DNA of 64,000 nt from Asticcacaulis sp. ZE23SCel15 (GCF_030505395.1 NZ_CP130044.1:2899001-2963000); one strand, 5' to 3'; shown: positions 25,534 to 37,264, counted from the first letter of the stretch. Notes: generated by a model not told the origin, from the sequence alone. Numbers and translations are program-made.

Positions 25534-27597
25534 ATGACAAAGTTATCCTGTGCGCTGCTGGCCAGCGCATCCCTGCTTGCCCTGCCGGTTTATGCTCATG
25601 CCACAGAGGCTGATACCGACATCCCGACCGTCATCGTCACCGCCACTGCATCTTCGGAAGACCCCAGTGTCGTCAAAACCACCCGTGAAAAACTGGCACG
25701 CACACCGGGCGCCGTCTCGGTGGTCGCCAGTGAGACCTATAGCAACAGTTATGCGATGGGCCTGTTTGATACACTGAAAAACGTCTCCGGTGTGTTTGCC
25801 CAAAAGAAGTTTGGTGAAGACAGCCGTTTATCGATCCGTGGTTCTGGCATCGGCAACAACACCCATAACCGCGGCACATGGCTGAGTGTTGACGGCATCC
25901 CGCTCAATCAGGCCGACGGCTCCGGCGATTTTCAGGAAATAGATCCGTTATCAGCGCGCTATATCGAGGTTTACAAAGGTGGAAATGCCTTGCGCTTTGG
26001 TGGGTCGCAGCTTGGCGGCGCGGTCAACTATGTCACCCCCACCGGCTATGATGCCGGATACCGTAGCCTGTTGCGTGTCGAAGGCGGCTCATTCGGCACC
26101 GCCCGCGCGCACGTCGCGTATGCGGATGTTATTGGTGACTACGACCTTTATCTGGCGACAACGGTGCTTCGGGCCGATGGCTGGCGCAACAATGCCGATC
26201 AGGAAGCTAAGCGGTTAACTCTAAACCTCGGTCGCCGATTTGGTGATAATCGGTCTGTGCGCTTCATTTTTCAGGGCAATGACCTTGATCAGCGTATTTC
26301 AGGCGCGCTTAGCCAGACAGAGGCTCTGACCACACCTGAAATGACCAACGCGCCCAACTACGCCGCCGTCAAGTACGGCCGCAATGTTAAATCGGCGCGC
26401 GGTACCTTGCAAACCGACTGGCAAATCAACGAGGACTGGCGTTTTGAAGGCGGTGTCTATGCGGCCTGGAAACACCTGATCCATCCGATTTCAATTCACA
26501 TAGATCAGCAGTCCCAAAATTACGGGGCTTTTGGCCGCTTTGATGGCAAGGGCGAAATCGGGGGTAAGGCATACGACCTGTTTATCGGTGCCAACTACCG
26601 CAAAGGTCTGGTCGACAGCCACATAGCCACCAATGTGTTGGGCTCACCCGGCATAGTCACGGGCGAAGCGGTTCAAAACGCTGAAAGCTGGGATGTCTTT
26701 ACTGAGGGCCGACTATTTGTCACCGATGAACTGGCGCTGATTGCGGGTGGCTCCTACGGCTGGACCAAGCGCGATTACATCAACCACCTGAATAGTGCCA
26801 ACAACGCCGATAAGGATTTTGACTGGTTCGCGCCGCGGGTTGGGTTTATCTGGCAAAATGCAACTGGCCATCAGGTTTTTGCCAACATCACCAAATCGGT
26901 CGAAGCCCCCAACTATGGCGCTTTGGTGCAAAGCCCATTGCCGCAGTTTGTGAATGTTCAGCCACAAGAGGCCGTAACCGCTGAAATCGGCACCCGCGGA
27001 CGCAGCGCGCATTTCGTCTGGGATGTGTCACTTTATCGCGCTGAAATTGATGGTGAAATGCTGACCTATATCCCGGTCGATGCGGGTCTGCCTGCGGCAA
27101 CCTTCAATGCGCAAAACACAATCCATCAGGGCCTGGAAACCGCACTCGACTGGAAAATGGGATCTATTGGCGGGTGGTCGACTGTCCTTCGCCAAACCTA
27201 CACCTGGTCGGATTTCATATTCGATGGCGATAAGGTTTATGGCGACAATCAGTTGCCCGTCGTGCCTGAGCATTACTATCGTGGTGAGTTATCCTTCAGC
27301 CATAGCCATGGCTGGCGGGTCGCGCCGTCGGTCGAGTGGGTGCCCGAAGATGTGTGGGTTGATTTTGCCAATACCACAAAGGCATCGGGTTACGCCTTCT
27401 GGAACCTGTCGTTGTCCAAACGCCTGAGCCCCTCGATCGAAGTTTATGCCGATGCCCGTAATCTTGGCGACGAACGCTATATCTCAAGCGTCAATTCCGT
27501 CACCGACTTTACCAAGGTCGCCGCCTCTGCCCGGAGAGTCTTCTGGCCCGGCGAAGGTCGGGCAATCTTTGTCGGCATCAAACTGATGAGCCGATAG
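25534..27597 (+). CDS. TonB-dependent outer membrane receptor
   Basis: A 687-residue outer membrane transporter. Signal peptide with cleavage near YAHATEA, a plug domain (about 40-160; TVIVTATAS as TonB-box-like start, SIRGSGIGNNTHNRGTWLSVDGIPLNQADG), then a beta-barrel that ends in an aromatic-rich last strand (GRAIFVGIKLMSR). It takes up a substrate too large for porins, driven by TonB/ExbBD. The DUF2946 gene ahead and PepSY gene behind suggest a metal-siderophore or metal complex. The exact ligand cannot be read. Confidence 0.9.
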   Translation: MTKLSCALLASASLLALPVYAHATEADTDIPTVIVTATASSEDPSVVKTTREKLARTPGAVSVVASETYSNSYAMGLFDTLKNVSGVFAQKKFGEDSRLSIRGSGIGNNTHNRGTWLSVDGIPLNQADGSGDFQEIDPLSARYIEVYKGGNALRFGGSQLGGAVNYVTPTGYDAGYRSLLRVEGGSFGTARAHVAYADVIGDYDLYLATTVLRADGWRNNADQEAKRLTLNLGRRFGDNRSVRFIFQGNDLDQRISGALSQTEALTTPEMTNAPNYAAVKYGRNVKSARGTLQTDWQINEDWRFEGGVYAAWKHLIHPISIHIDQQSQNYGAFGRFDGKGEIGGKAYDLFIGANYRKGLVDSHIATNVLGSPGIVTGEAVQNAESWDVFTEGRLFVTDELALIAGGSYGWTKRDYINHLNSANNADKDFDWFAPRVGFIWQNATGHQVFANITKSVEAPNYGALVQSPLPQFVNVQPQEAVTAEIGTRGRSAHFVWDVSLYRAEIDGEMLTYIPVDAGLPAATFNAQNTIHQGLETALDWKMGSIGGWSTVLRQTYTWSDFIFDGDKVYGDNQLPVVPEHYYRGELSFSHSHGWRVAPSVEWVPEDVWVDFANTTKASGYAFWNLSLSKRLSPSIEVYADARNLGDERYISSVNSVTDFTKVAASARRVFWPGEGRAIFVGIKLMSR

Positions 27598-27598
27598 G

Positions 27599-28951
27599 AT
27601 GGAACCGGCGGAAAACAACAAAGCGCGCCGCCGGATCATCGATTACCGGATGATCTGGCGGTGGCATTTTTACGCAGGTTTGTTCTGCATTCCGTTCATT
27701 ATTATTCTGACGCTCACGGGCACCACCTATCTGTTTAAGCCGCAGATCGAGGCAGCGTTAGAGGCAAAATACAATAATCTGGCTTTCGACGGGGCTCCAA
27801 AACCTGTCAGTCAGCAAATCTATACGGCCATGCACGCCATGCATGGTGCCGCACTGACGCAGGTTGAAATCAGAGACAATCCCCGCGATGCGTTGCGGGT
27901 AACGCTGAATGACAACGGGGAACTTTACCGGTTATATGTCCATCCTCACAGTCTGGATATTCTTAAGGCGCAACCGCTTGATGAACGCTTCATGGCCATC
28001 ATCAAAAACATTCACGGCGAACTAACCATCGGTAAACCGGGTGAGATCATTGTTGAACTGGCGGCCTCCTGGGCTATCGTCATGATCATAACCGGACTTT
28101 ACCTGTGGTGGCCGCGTCAGGCATCGGGTTGGGCGGGCGTATTATGGCCACGCTTGAACGGCGGCACGCGGCTGTTCTGGCGGGATATTCATGCGGTGAC
28201 AGGGATCTATATTTCCACGTTCGCATTAATACTCCTGCTCTCAGGGCTGCCGTGGACTTCGGTGTGGGGCACAGGCTTCAAGGCGGTGGTGGCCGCCACC
28301 AAGCCCGCCGCCGCCAAGGCCGAATGGAGCAGTAGCCGCGCCGAAGACAAACAGCAGACAAAAGACGACCACGCTCATCATGGTCAAGGAGCCCCCGCAA
28401 CGGGCATGGGGGCTGATATGGGCACTGATCTGACTGGTATAGATGCTTTACTGCCGGCGGTACGGGCGCTTAACCTGCCGACCCCAGTCGTCATCAAACC
28501 TGATGGAGATCGTCTCTGGCAGGCAGGCTCTACTACACAAAATTTGACCGCACGTCGCACGGTGACCTTAAGCGCGGATACTGGCGAAGTCGTCAAACAA
28601 ACCGGATTTACCGAAAAAGCCGTTATGGACAAAATCGTGCTGACCGCGATTTCATTGCATGAAGGCCATTTGTTCGGTTGGTTCAATCAATTATTGGGAC
28701 TTCTTACCGCATTAGGTCTGCTGACCTTAAGCGTCAGCGCCGTCATCATGTGGTGGTCAAAGCGACCGGCTGACCGGCTTGGGGCACCTGTAAAACTTGA
28801 TGGCAAGCCAGGCCATGGTCTTCTGCTTATCATAGTGATCACGGCAATTTTTCTGCCGGTTATGGGCATAAGCCTTACACTGATCGCTGTGCTGGAACGC
28901 CTTGTCTTTAGACGTATCCCGCAGGTCAGAGACTGGTTGGGGCTCACCTGA
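27599..28951 (+). CDS. PepSY-associated membrane protein (putative ferric-siderophore reductase)
   Basis: A 450-residue inner membrane protein of the PepSY_TM type. About four hydrophobic segments: near residues 20-45, 150-170, 198-220 and two close to the C-terminus. The motifs WRWHFYAGLFCIPF, NIHGELTIG, LWWPR and WRDIHAVTGIY are characteristic, with conserved His residues suited to haem binding. Two PepSY-like soluble parts face the periplasm. Members beside TonB receptors are thought to reduce siderophore iron. It starts one base after the receptor stop, so it is translated with it. Confidence 0.85.
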   Translation: MEPAENNKARRRIIDYRMIWRWHFYAGLFCIPFIIILTLTGTTYLFKPQIEAALEAKYNNLAFDGAPKPVSQQIYTAMHAMHGAALTQVEIRDNPRDALRVTLNDNGELYRLYVHPHSLDILKAQPLDERFMAIIKNIHGELTIGKPGEIIVELAASWAIVMIITGLYLWWPRQASGWAGVLWPRLNGGTRLFWRDIHAVTGIYISTFALILLLSGLPWTSVWGTGFKAVVAATKPAAAKAEWSSSRAEDKQQTKDDHAHHGQGAPATGMGADMGTDLTGIDALLPAVRALNLPTPVVIKPDGDRLWQAGSTTQNLTARRTVTLSADTGEVVKQTGFTEKAVMDKIVLTAISLHEGHLFGWFNQLLGLLTALGLLTLSVSAVIMWWSKRPADRLGAPVKLDGKPGHGLLLIIVITAIFLPVMGISLTLIAVLERLVFRRIPQVRDWLGLT

Positions 28952-28960
28952 CACAAAAAA

Positions 28961-28985
28961 AGCCCGGCAAATCTGCCGGGCTTTT
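28961..28985. terminator. Bidirectional terminator between the PepSY gene and lpd
   Basis: AGCCCGGCA (28961-28969) and TGCCGGGCT (28974-28982) with loop AATC, T residues on the right and A residues on the left. It serves two convergent operons. Confidence 0.92.
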
Positions 28986-29003
28986 ATCTGGTTTTAATGT
29001 CGC

Positions 29004-30404
29004 TTAGGTGTTGATCACACGACCATCGGCATCAAGTGAGGCCTCAAGGATTGCTTCCGACATTGTTGGGTGCGGAAACACTGTGCCTTGCAGGTCTTCT
29101 TCGGTGGCTTCCATAGTAATGGCCAAACAGAAGCCCTGCACCATTTCGGTCACGTTAGCACCGATCATATGCGCCCCTAAAAGCGCGCCGGTTGTCTTGT
29201 CAAAGATGACCTTCACAAAGCCGAGCGTCTCAGACGACGCCACTGCCCGGCCATTGGCACGGAAAGGGAAGCGGCCGATTTTGACATCAAGCTTTTGCTC
29301 CTTGGCCGCCTGCTCGGTTATGCCGACAGAGGCGACTTCGGGTGTGGCGTAGGTGCAGCCCGGAATTGGCGGATTGAGATTGGACAGCTTGCGACCGGCC
29401 ATGTAATCGGCAGCATGCACCGCTTCGTGCGAAGCCTTGTGCGCCAGCCAGGGCGGACCTGCGCAGTCACCAATGGCATAAAGCCCTTTGACATTGGTCT
29501 TACCGTGGCCATCGTTTTTGACATGGCCGCGATCCATGACCACACCCAGCTTTTCAAGGCCGATACCATCGGTATTGGCAACAATACCCACAGCGACAAT
29601 GCAGCCTTCGGCGGTCAGAATCTCTGATTTTCCAGCCACTTCGACATGTACGGCCACGCCCTTGGCGGGCTTTTCGATCTTGGTGACCTTGGCGCCGACG
29701 CGGAAATTGATACCACGCTTTTTGAAAGCCTTAAGCGCCTCAACCGACACTTCATGGTCTTCGACAGGCAGGATTCGATCCATAGCCTCAACGACCGTGA
29801 CCTCAGTCCCCAGCGCCTTATAGAAGCTGGCAAATTCGATCCCGATCGCACCTGAACCAATGATAATTAATGATTTAGGCTGAGACTTTGGTGCCAAAGC
29901 GTTACGATAGGTCCAGATACGTTCACCGTCAGAAACGGCACCGATGGCCGGAATTTCCCGTGCACGTGCGCCGACGGCCAGCATGACATTCTTGGCTTCA
30001 ACCGTCTGGGTGCCGCCAGCTTTGAGCGTCACGACAACCTTGGGCGCGTCTTTGCCGGGTTCTAGTACCGCCGAGCCTTCGATGACATCGATTTTGTTTT
30101 TCTTCATGAGATAGGCGACGCCGCCGCTCATGGTCTTGGTCACGCCGCGCGAACGCTGAATGACCTTTTCAAAATCATATCCAGGATTAGAGGCCGACAG
30201 ACCATAATCTTCAAGATGGTGAAGTTTATCATAGACTTCGGCCGATTTCAGCAGCGCTTTGGCCGGGATGCAGCCCCAGTTCAGGCAAATACCGCCGAGG
30301 GCTTCACGCTCGACAATCGCGACCTTAAGGCCATTCTGAGAGGCGCGGATGGCACCTTCGTAACCGCCGGGGCCGGAACCGATAACAACGAGATCATAAG
30401 ACAT
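29004..30404 (-). CDS. lpd: Dihydrolipoyl dehydrogenase (E3)
   Basis: A 466-residue flavoenzyme that reoxidises dihydrolipoyl groups and makes NADH, E3 of the pyruvate dehydrogenase complex. FAD site VIGSGPGGYEGAIRA, redox disulfide GGICLNWGCIPAKALL (Cys pair), NAD site IIGSGAIGIEFASFY and the C-terminal HPTMSEAI with the catalytic His-Glu of the dimer interface are all present. It is the last gene of the pdhA-pdhB-pdhC-lpd run and is followed by a terminator. Confidence 0.96.
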   Translation of the reverse strand: MSYDLVVIGSGPGGYEGAIRASQNGLKVAIVEREALGGICLNWGCIPAKALLKSAEVYDKLHHLEDYGLSASNPGYDFEKVIQRSRGVTKTMSGGVAYLMKKNKIDVIEGSAVLEPGKDAPKVVVTLKAGGTQTVEAKNVMLAVGARAREIPAIGAVSDGERIWTYRNALAPKSQPKSLIIIGSGAIGIEFASFYKALGTEVTVVEAMDRILPVEDHEVSVEALKAFKKRGINFRVGAKVTKIEKPAKGVAVHVEVAGKSEILTAEGCIVAVGIVANTDGIGLEKLGVVMDRGHVKNDGHGKTNVKGLYAIGDCAGPPWLAHKASHEAVHAADYMAGRKLSNLNPPIPGCTYATPEVASVGITEQAAKEQKLDVKIGRFPFRANGRAVASSETLGFVKVIFDKTTGALLGAHMIGANVTEMVQGFCLAITMEATEEDLQGTVFPHPTMSEAILEASLDADGRVINT

Positions 30405-30418
30405 GTGTTTTCAGTTCC

Positions 30419-31690
30419 CTATGCCAGCATCTTAATAGGATCTTGCAACAGATCCTTTAGCGCCGTGATGTACTTTGCACCGATCGAGCCATCGACGACG
30501 CGGTGATCGCAGGTCAGTGTCACCGTCATGACGGTGGCCACGGCCAACTGACCGCCCTTGACGACCGGACGTTGCTCGCCAGCACCGACGGACAGGATGC
30601 AGCCCTGCGGTTCGTTGATGATTGAGGCAAACTGCTTGATGCCAAACATACCCAGGTTGGACACAGAGAATGTGCCGCCCTGGAATTCTTCGGGTTTCAG
30701 CTTGCGATCACGCGCACGACCCGCCAGATCCTTCGTTTCCCTAGCAATCTGAGCCAAAGACTTGGTTTCGGCTTTACGGATGATCGGGGTGATCAGGCCA
30801 CCATCAATCGCCACGGCCATAGCAATATCGGCATTGTGGTGCATGGCGATGCCTTCAGGTGTGAAGGACGCATTGGCTTCCGGCACTTGCTTAAGCGCCA
30901 ACGCTACCGCCTTAATGACGATATCATTGACCGAAACCTTAACGCCTTGCGATTCCAGCGCCGTGTTGATCTTGGCGCGGGCCGCTAGCAGATTGTCGAT
31001 CTCAATATCGATCGTCAGCGGGAAGTGCGGAATGTCACGGAAGCTGTCGGTCAGACGACGGGCGATAACCTTGCGCATGCCATCCAGCGGCACCAGATCG
31101 TAGGAACCCGGCGCGATGCCGAGTTGCTCCAGAGATTGCACTTTGCGCGGTTCATTGGCGGCGGTAGCCGCAGGTGCTGACCCGGCTTTACCGGCGCCGG
31201 TTTTCAGAGCTTCTTCGATATCGCGTTTGATCACACGGCCATGTGGGCCTGTGCCTTTGAGCAGCTTGAGATCAAGCTTGTTGATCTCAGCCAGACGGCG
31301 CGCCAGAGGCGATGCCGCCACCCGCGCGCCTGATGTTGCCGCCGGAGCCGATACCGGGGCAGGCGCCGCCGCTACTGGAGCTACTTCCGCCTTTGGGGCT
31401 TCGGTTTTTGCTGGCTCAGCCGCCTTTTGAGGAGCAGGCGCAGCAGAACCGCCCTCACCGGCTAAGCGTGCGATCGGCGTATTAACCTTGACGCCTTCGG
31501 TGCCCGCTTCGATCAGAATGGCTTCGATGGTGCCTTCATCAACAGCTTCGACTTCCATCGTCGCCTTATCGGTTTCGATCTCAGCGACCACATCACCAGC
31601 AGCAACAGTATCGCCGACCTTGACGTGCCACTTCGCCAGAATGCCCTCTTCCATCGTAGGCGAAAGGGCCGGCATCAGAATATCAGTCAT
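30419..31690 (-). CDS. pdhC: Pyruvate dehydrogenase E2 (dihydrolipoamide acetyltransferase)
   Basis: A 423-residue E2. One lipoyl domain (about 1-75) carries the lipoylated Lys in [17 protein letters not shown]. An Ala/Pro-rich linker follows, then the peripheral subunit-binding domain ([19 protein letters not shown]) and the catalytic domain ending with the [11 protein letters not shown] motif that holds the active His and Asp. It forms the core of the complex. The start lies 11 bases from pdhB. LipA in this window makes its cofactor. Confidence 0.96.
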   Translation of the reverse strand: MTDILMPALSPTMEEGILAKWHVKVGDTVAAGDVVAEIETDKATMEVEAVDEGTIEAILIEAGTEGVKVNTPIARLAGEGGSAAPAPQKAAEPAKTEAPKAEVAPVAAAPAPVSAPAATSGARVAASPLARRLAEINKLDLKLLKGTGPHGRVIKRDIEEALKTGAGKAGSAPAATAANEPRKVQSLEQLGIAPGSYDLVPLDGMRKVIARRLTDSFRDIPHFPLTIDIEIDNLLAARAKINTALESQGVKVSVNDIVIKAVALALKQVPEANASFTPEGIAMHHNADIAMAVAIDGGLITPIIRKAETKSLAQIARETKDLAGRARDRKLKPEEFQGGTFSVSNLGMFGIKQFASIINEPQGCILSVGAGEQRPVVKGGQLAVATVMTVTLTCDHRVVDGSIGAKYITALKDLLQDPIKMLA

Positions 31691-31701
31691 GATGTATTCC
31701 C

Positions 31702-33051
31702 TTACTTGTACGAGACTTGTTTGACGGCTGCGATGATTTTCTCAACGCTCGGCACCGTCAGGGCTTCGAGGTTGGCAGCATACGGCATAGGCACGTCTTC
31801 CTGATGAACGCGCGCAGGCGGCGCATCCAGATCGTCGAACGCATCCGCCGTCACGCGGGCAGCGATTTCAGCACCGACGCCGCAAGGGCCCCAGCCTTCT
31901 TCGACCGTGACCAGACGGTTGGTCTTCTTAACCGAAGCAATAACCGTGTCGGTATCCAGCGGACGCAGGGTACGCAGGTTAACGACTTCGGCTTCAATGC
32001 CTTCAGCCGCTAATTGTTCAGCGGCTTTCAGGGCAAAACCGACCATGCGTGAGTGGGCAACGATAGTAACATCCTTGCCTTCGCGTTGGATCTTGGCCTT
32101 GCCGATCGGCAGGACAAAGTCTTCGACGGCAGGAATTTCGAACTCAAGACCGTACATCATTTCATGTTCAAGGAACACAACCGGGTTCGGATCGCGGATA
32201 GCTGCTTTCAGAAGGCCCTTGGCGTCGGCCGCGTCGTAAGGCGCTATGACCTTAAGACCGGGGATGTTCGCATACCACGCCGAATAGTCCTGAGAATGTT
32301 GCGCGCCTACGCGAGCGGCGGCACCGTTAGGGCCACGATAGACGATAGACGACTTGATCTGACCACCCGACATATAGAGCGTCTTGGCTGATGAGTTCAG
32401 AATATGGTCAATCGCTTGCATAGCGAAATTGAACGTCATGAACTCGATAATCGGCTTAAGGCCTGCCATAGCGGCCCCGGCACCAACACCGGCAAAGCCC
32501 ATTTCGGTGATAGGCGTATCGATCACGCGACGGTCACCAAACTCTTCCAGCAGACCGCGCGAAACCTTATAGGCCCCCTGATACTGGGCGACTTCCTCAC
32601 CCATCAGGAAGACCTTTTCGTCACGGCGCATTTCTTCGGCCATGGCATCGCGCAGGGCGTCACGGACGGTGATTTTCACCATCGGCGTACCTTCGGGGAA
32701 CTCAGGATCGCGAAGCTCCGGCTTGGCCGGTGCTGCCGCTTCTGCAGGTTTATCCTCAGTCACGGCTTGTACTGTGGGAGCCTCTGACTTCGCCGGGGCT
32801 GGTGATGCGCTTTCACCACCCGCCAGACGGGCAATAGGGGTATTGACCTTCACGCCTTCAGTACCGGCGTCGATCAGAATGGCTTCGATCACACCTTCAT
32901 CGACGGCTTCGACTTCCATCGTCGCCTTATCGGTTTCAATTTCAGCAATCACGTCGCCGGCAGAGACGGTATCGCCCGCCTTAACCAGCCACTTCGACAG
33001 TGTGCCCTCTTCCATAGTCGGTGAGAGCGCGGGCATTAAAATATCAGTCAT
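31702..33051 (-). CDS. pdhB: Pyruvate dehydrogenase E1 beta with N-terminal lipoyl domain
   Basis: A 449-residue E1 beta. The first 75 residues are a lipoyl domain nearly identical to that of PdhC ([19 protein letters not shown]), followed by an Ala/Pro-rich linker and the E1 beta body ([51 protein letters not shown]). A lipoyl domain on E1 beta is a feature of alphaproteobacterial complexes. It binds PdhA to form the thiamine-dependent decarboxylase. Confidence 0.95.
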   Translation of the reverse strand: MTDILMPALSPTMEEGTLSKWLVKAGDTVSAGDVIAEIETDKATMEVEAVDEGVIEAILIDAGTEGVKVNTPIARLAGGESASPAPAKSEAPTVQAVTEDKPAEAAAPAKPELRDPEFPEGTPMVKITVRDALRDAMAEEMRRDEKVFLMGEEVAQYQGAYKVSRGLLEEFGDRRVIDTPITEMGFAGVGAGAAMAGLKPIIEFMTFNFAMQAIDHILNSSAKTLYMSGGQIKSSIVYRGPNGAAARVGAQHSQDYSAWYANIPGLKVIAPYDAADAKGLLKAAIRDPNPVVFLEHEMMYGLEFEIPAVEDFVLPIGKAKIQREGKDVTIVAHSRMVGFALKAAEQLAAEGIEAEVVNLRTLRPLDTDTVIASVKKTNRLVTVEEGWGPCGVGAEIAARVTADAFDDLDAPPARVHQEDVPMPYAANLEALTVPSVEKIIAAVKQVSYK

Positions 33052-33062
33052 ATGTTTAAACC

Positions 33063-34091
33063 TTACGCCTCAAGATAGACATCTGTGTAAAGCTCGGACG
33101 GGTCCGGCTCAGGGCTGGTCTGGGCGAATTCCACAGCTTCCAGGACGATGGCCTTGATCTCGTTATCAATGACCTTAAGTTCGTCCTCGGTAACCCCAGC
33201 CTGCTCGATCATTGTTTTGATATGATCAATCGGATCGCGGTTCTTTTTAACGTCATCGACCTCTTCCTTGGTGCGGTATTTGGCCGGATCGGACATGGAG
33301 TGGCCGCGGTAGCGATAGGTCTTCATCTCAAGGATGTAGGGGCCATTGCCAGAACGGGCATGCTCAGACGCGCGCAAACCGGCCTCATAGACGGCAAATA
33401 CATCCATGCCGTCAACCTGCTCGCCCGGAATGCCAAATGACGCACCGCGCATATAAAGCTCAGTGGTGGCCGATGCCCGTGCAAGGCTGGTACCCATGGC
33501 GTATTCGTTGTTTTCGATCACATAAACGACCGGCAGCTTCCACAGCTTGGCCATGTTGAAGCTCTCGTAAACCTGGCCCTGGTTGGCCGCACCATCACCA
33601 AAGTAGGTGTAGGAGACATTGCCGTTTTGCTTATAGAAGTCAGCAAAGGCCAGCCCTGTCCCTAGCGAGACCTGAGCCCCGACGATCCCGTGACCACCAA
33701 AGAAGCCTGTTTCGATGTCAAACATGTGCATCGAACCGCCCTTGCCTTTGGACGAACCACCAATACGGCCGGTCAGTTCAGCCATGACCTCTTTCGGGTC
33801 CATGCCGGCAGCCAGCATATGGCCGTGGTCACGGTAGCCGGTGATAACCTGATCCCCGTCAATCGAGGCGGCTTCCATACCTACGGCAACCGCTTCCTGA
33901 CCGATATAAAGGTGGCAGAAGCCCCCGATCAGGCCCATGCCGTACAATTGTCCGGCGCGCTCTTCAAAGCGACGGATCAGCAGCATTTCGCGATAATATT
34001 TTAAAAGATCATCCTTGGACGTATTACGGTTCACAGATGGGGTGGCGTTGGAACCTTGGGTTCCGTCACTTGCCTTAGCGGCACGCGCCAT
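33063..34091 (-). CDS. pdhA: Pyruvate dehydrogenase E1 alpha
   Basis: A 342-residue E1 alpha that binds thiamine diphosphate and decarboxylates pyruvate. Motifs: the cofactor fold [17 protein letters not shown] and [15 protein letters not shown], and the phosphorylation-loop-like [22 protein letters not shown] at 34091 is chosen because AGGGAGGT lies five bases upstream; the in-frame ATG at 34112 is an unlikely start. It follows ftsB by 93 bases and opens the E1-E2-E3 run. Confidence 0.95.
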   Translation of the reverse strand: MARAAKASDGTQGSNATPSVNRNTSKDDLLKYYREMLLIRRFEERAGQLYGMGLIGGFCHLYIGQEAVAVGMEAASIDGDQVITGYRDHGHMLAAGMDPKEVMAELTGRIGGSSKGKGGSMHMFDIETGFFGGHGIVGAQVSLGTGLAFADFYKQNGNVSYTYFGDGAANQGQVYESFNMAKLWKLPVVYVIENNEYAMGTSLARASATTELYMRGASFGIPGEQVDGMDVFAVYEAGLRASEHARSGNGPYILEMKTYRYRGHSMSDPAKYRTKEEVDDVKKNRDPIDHIKTMIEQAGVTEDELKVIDNEIKAIVLEAVEFAQTSPEPDPSELYTDVYLEA

Positions 34092-34184
34092 GAATACCTC
34101 CCTGAGTATCATGTTAAAAATTCAGATAATTAGTGGCTATCCATTTATGAGAAGCATGGCCTCTCGTAAAGGCCCCTTGCTGTG

Positions 34185-34499
34185 TCAGGAATTAGCGCTT
34201 TTGTCGATTTGATCGCGGATCACATATTCGTTAGCTTCACCGAAGCCTAAAATAACGCGTGCGCGCTCTTCAAGTAAATCTCGTGAAAGATTGTCTGTGC
34301 GCAGATAACGCGCTCTCGCCTCAAGGTCCTGGCGTTCGGATTTAAGCTTTTCGAGCTTAGTTTCAGCAACCATGAGGTCTTTTTGTCTGTTTTCTTGTGA
34401 AAACAGACCTTTATCGCCGGTCATGAACTGAACACAACAATAAGCTAACAATATAGACAGGATTGCGGTGGGCAAATAAGGTCTCAAGTGTAAAAACAC
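34185..34499 (-). CDS. ftsB: FtsB/DivIC-type septum formation protein
   Basis: A 104-residue protein with one N-terminal membrane helix (about residues 8-27, LPTAILSILLAYCCVQFM) and a periplasmic coiled coil (about 35-75, ENRQKDLMVAETKLEKLKSERQDLEARARYL split over several heptads). It is part of the FtsQLB divisome link. The place between eno and pdhA is typical for FtsB in alphaproteobacteria. A CtrA-like half-site lies about 60 bases upstream. Confidence 0.85.
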   Translation of the reverse strand: MFLHLRPYLPTAILSILLAYCCVQFMTGDKGLFSQENRQKDLMVAETKLEKLKSERQDLEARARYLRTDNLSRDLLEERARVILGFGEANEYVIRDQIDKSANS

Positions 34500-34556
34500 G
34501 ACTTACGCCCTTTCTGGACGGCGGACAGCATTAAGGCTCAATTTGACGCCCGCTCG

Positions 34557-34571
34557 TTAACAAACTGTTAC
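34557..34571. promoter_or_regulatory. CtrA-like motif upstream of ftsB
   Basis: TTAACAAACTGTTAC fits TTAA-N7-TTAA with one change. CtrA sites of this form control division genes in Caulobacter relatives. Short motifs like this occur by chance in AT-rich gaps, so this is weak. Confidence 0.25.
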
Positions 34572-34752
34572 CGATGATGTCTTTGACCAACAAAGAATTT
34601 ATCACTTTTCCCAACAAAAATCGGCGCAAGTGTTAGATTTTACGCGGTCACTTCATTCGTTTTTGGCGGATATGTAAAAAATCTTTCCCCGTGCGTAAAT
34701 TTGATCGATTTTGATCAACCCTTTTGCGGCGATTCCATGGGCACATAAAATA

Positions 34753-34780
34753 ACGGCGGGAAAGCTGCCCTTCCCGCCGT
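34753..34780 (-). terminator. Terminator of eno
   Basis: ACGGCGGGAA (34753-34762) and TTCCCGCCGT (34771-34780) form a ten-base stem; read on the minus strand a TTATTTTAT stretch follows. It ends eno ahead of ftsB. Confidence 0.8.
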
Positions 34781-34804
34781 CATCACATTTATGGACATAC
34801 GTCT

Positions 34805-36106
<1,302 letters not shown>

Positions 36107-36209
36107 CTAACGGCTCGGAATTAGAGCAGAAACGACCTTTTCGCAAGCCGTGATAACACTAACGGTTCATATACTGGGACATAACCACGCATCGTTTCAG
36201 GTGCGGTCA

Positions 36210-36839
36210 TTATATGACCTTCAATATATCCTGAGGTCGCTCAAATAAATGATCGGGATTTTCACGCCGCAAACGGTCTGGGTTGGCAAAACCCCAACTG
36301 ACCGCCCCGACCTTAAATCCAGCCATGCGCCCCGCTTCAATGTCTCTAATCTCATCGCCCACGCACAAAACGCAGCCCGGTTCCAACCCGACAGACTTAA
36401 GCAGCGCCTTAAACTTTGGCCCCTTGCCGAACAGGCTGGCCCCACAGGCGTAGTGGTCAATGAGGGTTGCGATATCCGCCCCCAAAACCGTCTCGACGTT
36501 CTCACGGGCATTTGAGGTCACGACAGCAACCGTGACCCCCTGCCGCTTAAGCGTAGTGATAACTTCACCAATGCCGTCAAATAAGGCGATGCGGTCGATA
36601 TGCTGGCCCTGTAGCCTGCGCACATGGGTCATGATCATGGGCAGCTTCCACATGGGCACCCGGTGATGCGACAGAAGCTCACGCGCCCCCATATCGCGCA
36701 ACGCACACAGATTATCGCGATCGCCCCGATCATAACCGAACTTATCGGCCACTTCGTCAAAGATATCGAGGAACCAGCCGAACGAATCAGCCAGCGTGCC
36801 GTCAAAGTCGAAGATCACGAGTTTATATGGAATCGTCAT
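36210..36839 (-). CDS. HAD-superfamily phosphatase (phosphoglycolate-phosphatase-like)
   Basis: A 209-residue HAD hydrolase. Motif I DFDGTLADS with the nucleophile Asp, motif II VTSNARENV, motif III Lys in GKGPKFKALLK and motif IV VGDEIRDIEAGRMAGFKVGAVSWG. The cap domain is of the PGP-like kind. The substrate is uncertain. ATG at 36839 is used because a longer reading would run through the rpmF terminator. The gene lies directly after that terminator, so it needs its own promoter or read-through. Confidence 0.88.
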   Translation of the reverse strand: MTIPYKLVIFDFDGTLADSFGWFLDIFDEVADKFGYDRGDRDNLCALRDMGARELLSHHRVPMWKLPMIMTHVRRLQGQHIDRIALFDGIGEVITTLKRQGVTVAVVTSNARENVETVLGADIATLIDHYACGASLFGKGPKFKALLKSVGLEPGCVLCVGDEIRDIEAGRMAGFKVGAVSWGFANPDRLRRENPDHLFERPQDILKVI

Positions 36840-36867
36840 GGTGCGATCATAACCGCAATTTAGACAT

Positions 36868-36901
36868 AAAAAAACACGGCCCATTCAGAGCCGTGTTTTT
36901 T
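36868..36901 (-). terminator. Terminator of rpmF
   Basis: An AAAACACGGC arm at 36871-36880 pairs with GCCGTGTTTT from 36890 on, loop CCATTCAGA. T residues follow on the minus strand. It lies 24 bases after the rpmF stop. Confidence 0.88.
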
Positions 36902-36924
36902 GATCTTAGGGCAGACCCGAAAAG

Positions 36925-37107
36925 TTAGTCTTTTTTCGGTGTCAAAACCTGACGGCCTCTGTACATGCCGGTCTTCAGGTCGACATGGTGCGGACGGCGC
37001 AGTTCGCCCGTGTCCTTGTCTTCGGTGTAGGGATTTGCGCCGAGTGCATGGTGCGAACGACGCATGTTGCGCCGTGAAGGCGATACTTTCCGCTTAGGTA
37101 CGGCCAT
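36925..37107 (-). CDS. rpmF: 50S ribosomal protein L32
   Basis: Sixty residues: [20 protein letters not shown] and a Lys/Arg-rich body ending LTPKKD. The form is the Cys-free type common in alphaproteobacteria. Length and composition fit exactly. Followed by a strong terminator. Confidence 0.97.
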   Translation of the reverse strand: MAVPKRKVSPSRRNMRRSHHALGANPYTEDKDTGELRRPHHVDLKTGMYRGRQVLTPKKD

Positions 37108-37264
37108 TTCCGTCTCTCTTCTTTAAAGTTGTGCTACCGCTTCGTTGCCTTGAGCATCTAACGATATCGCCGAAAGCTTTATGTCCAGCCCTCAAGCGCG
37201 AATAGGGGAAGGCATCTCTTATGACATGCCAGAAGGCGGGCCTTATGCCTTAAGACGGACGGAT

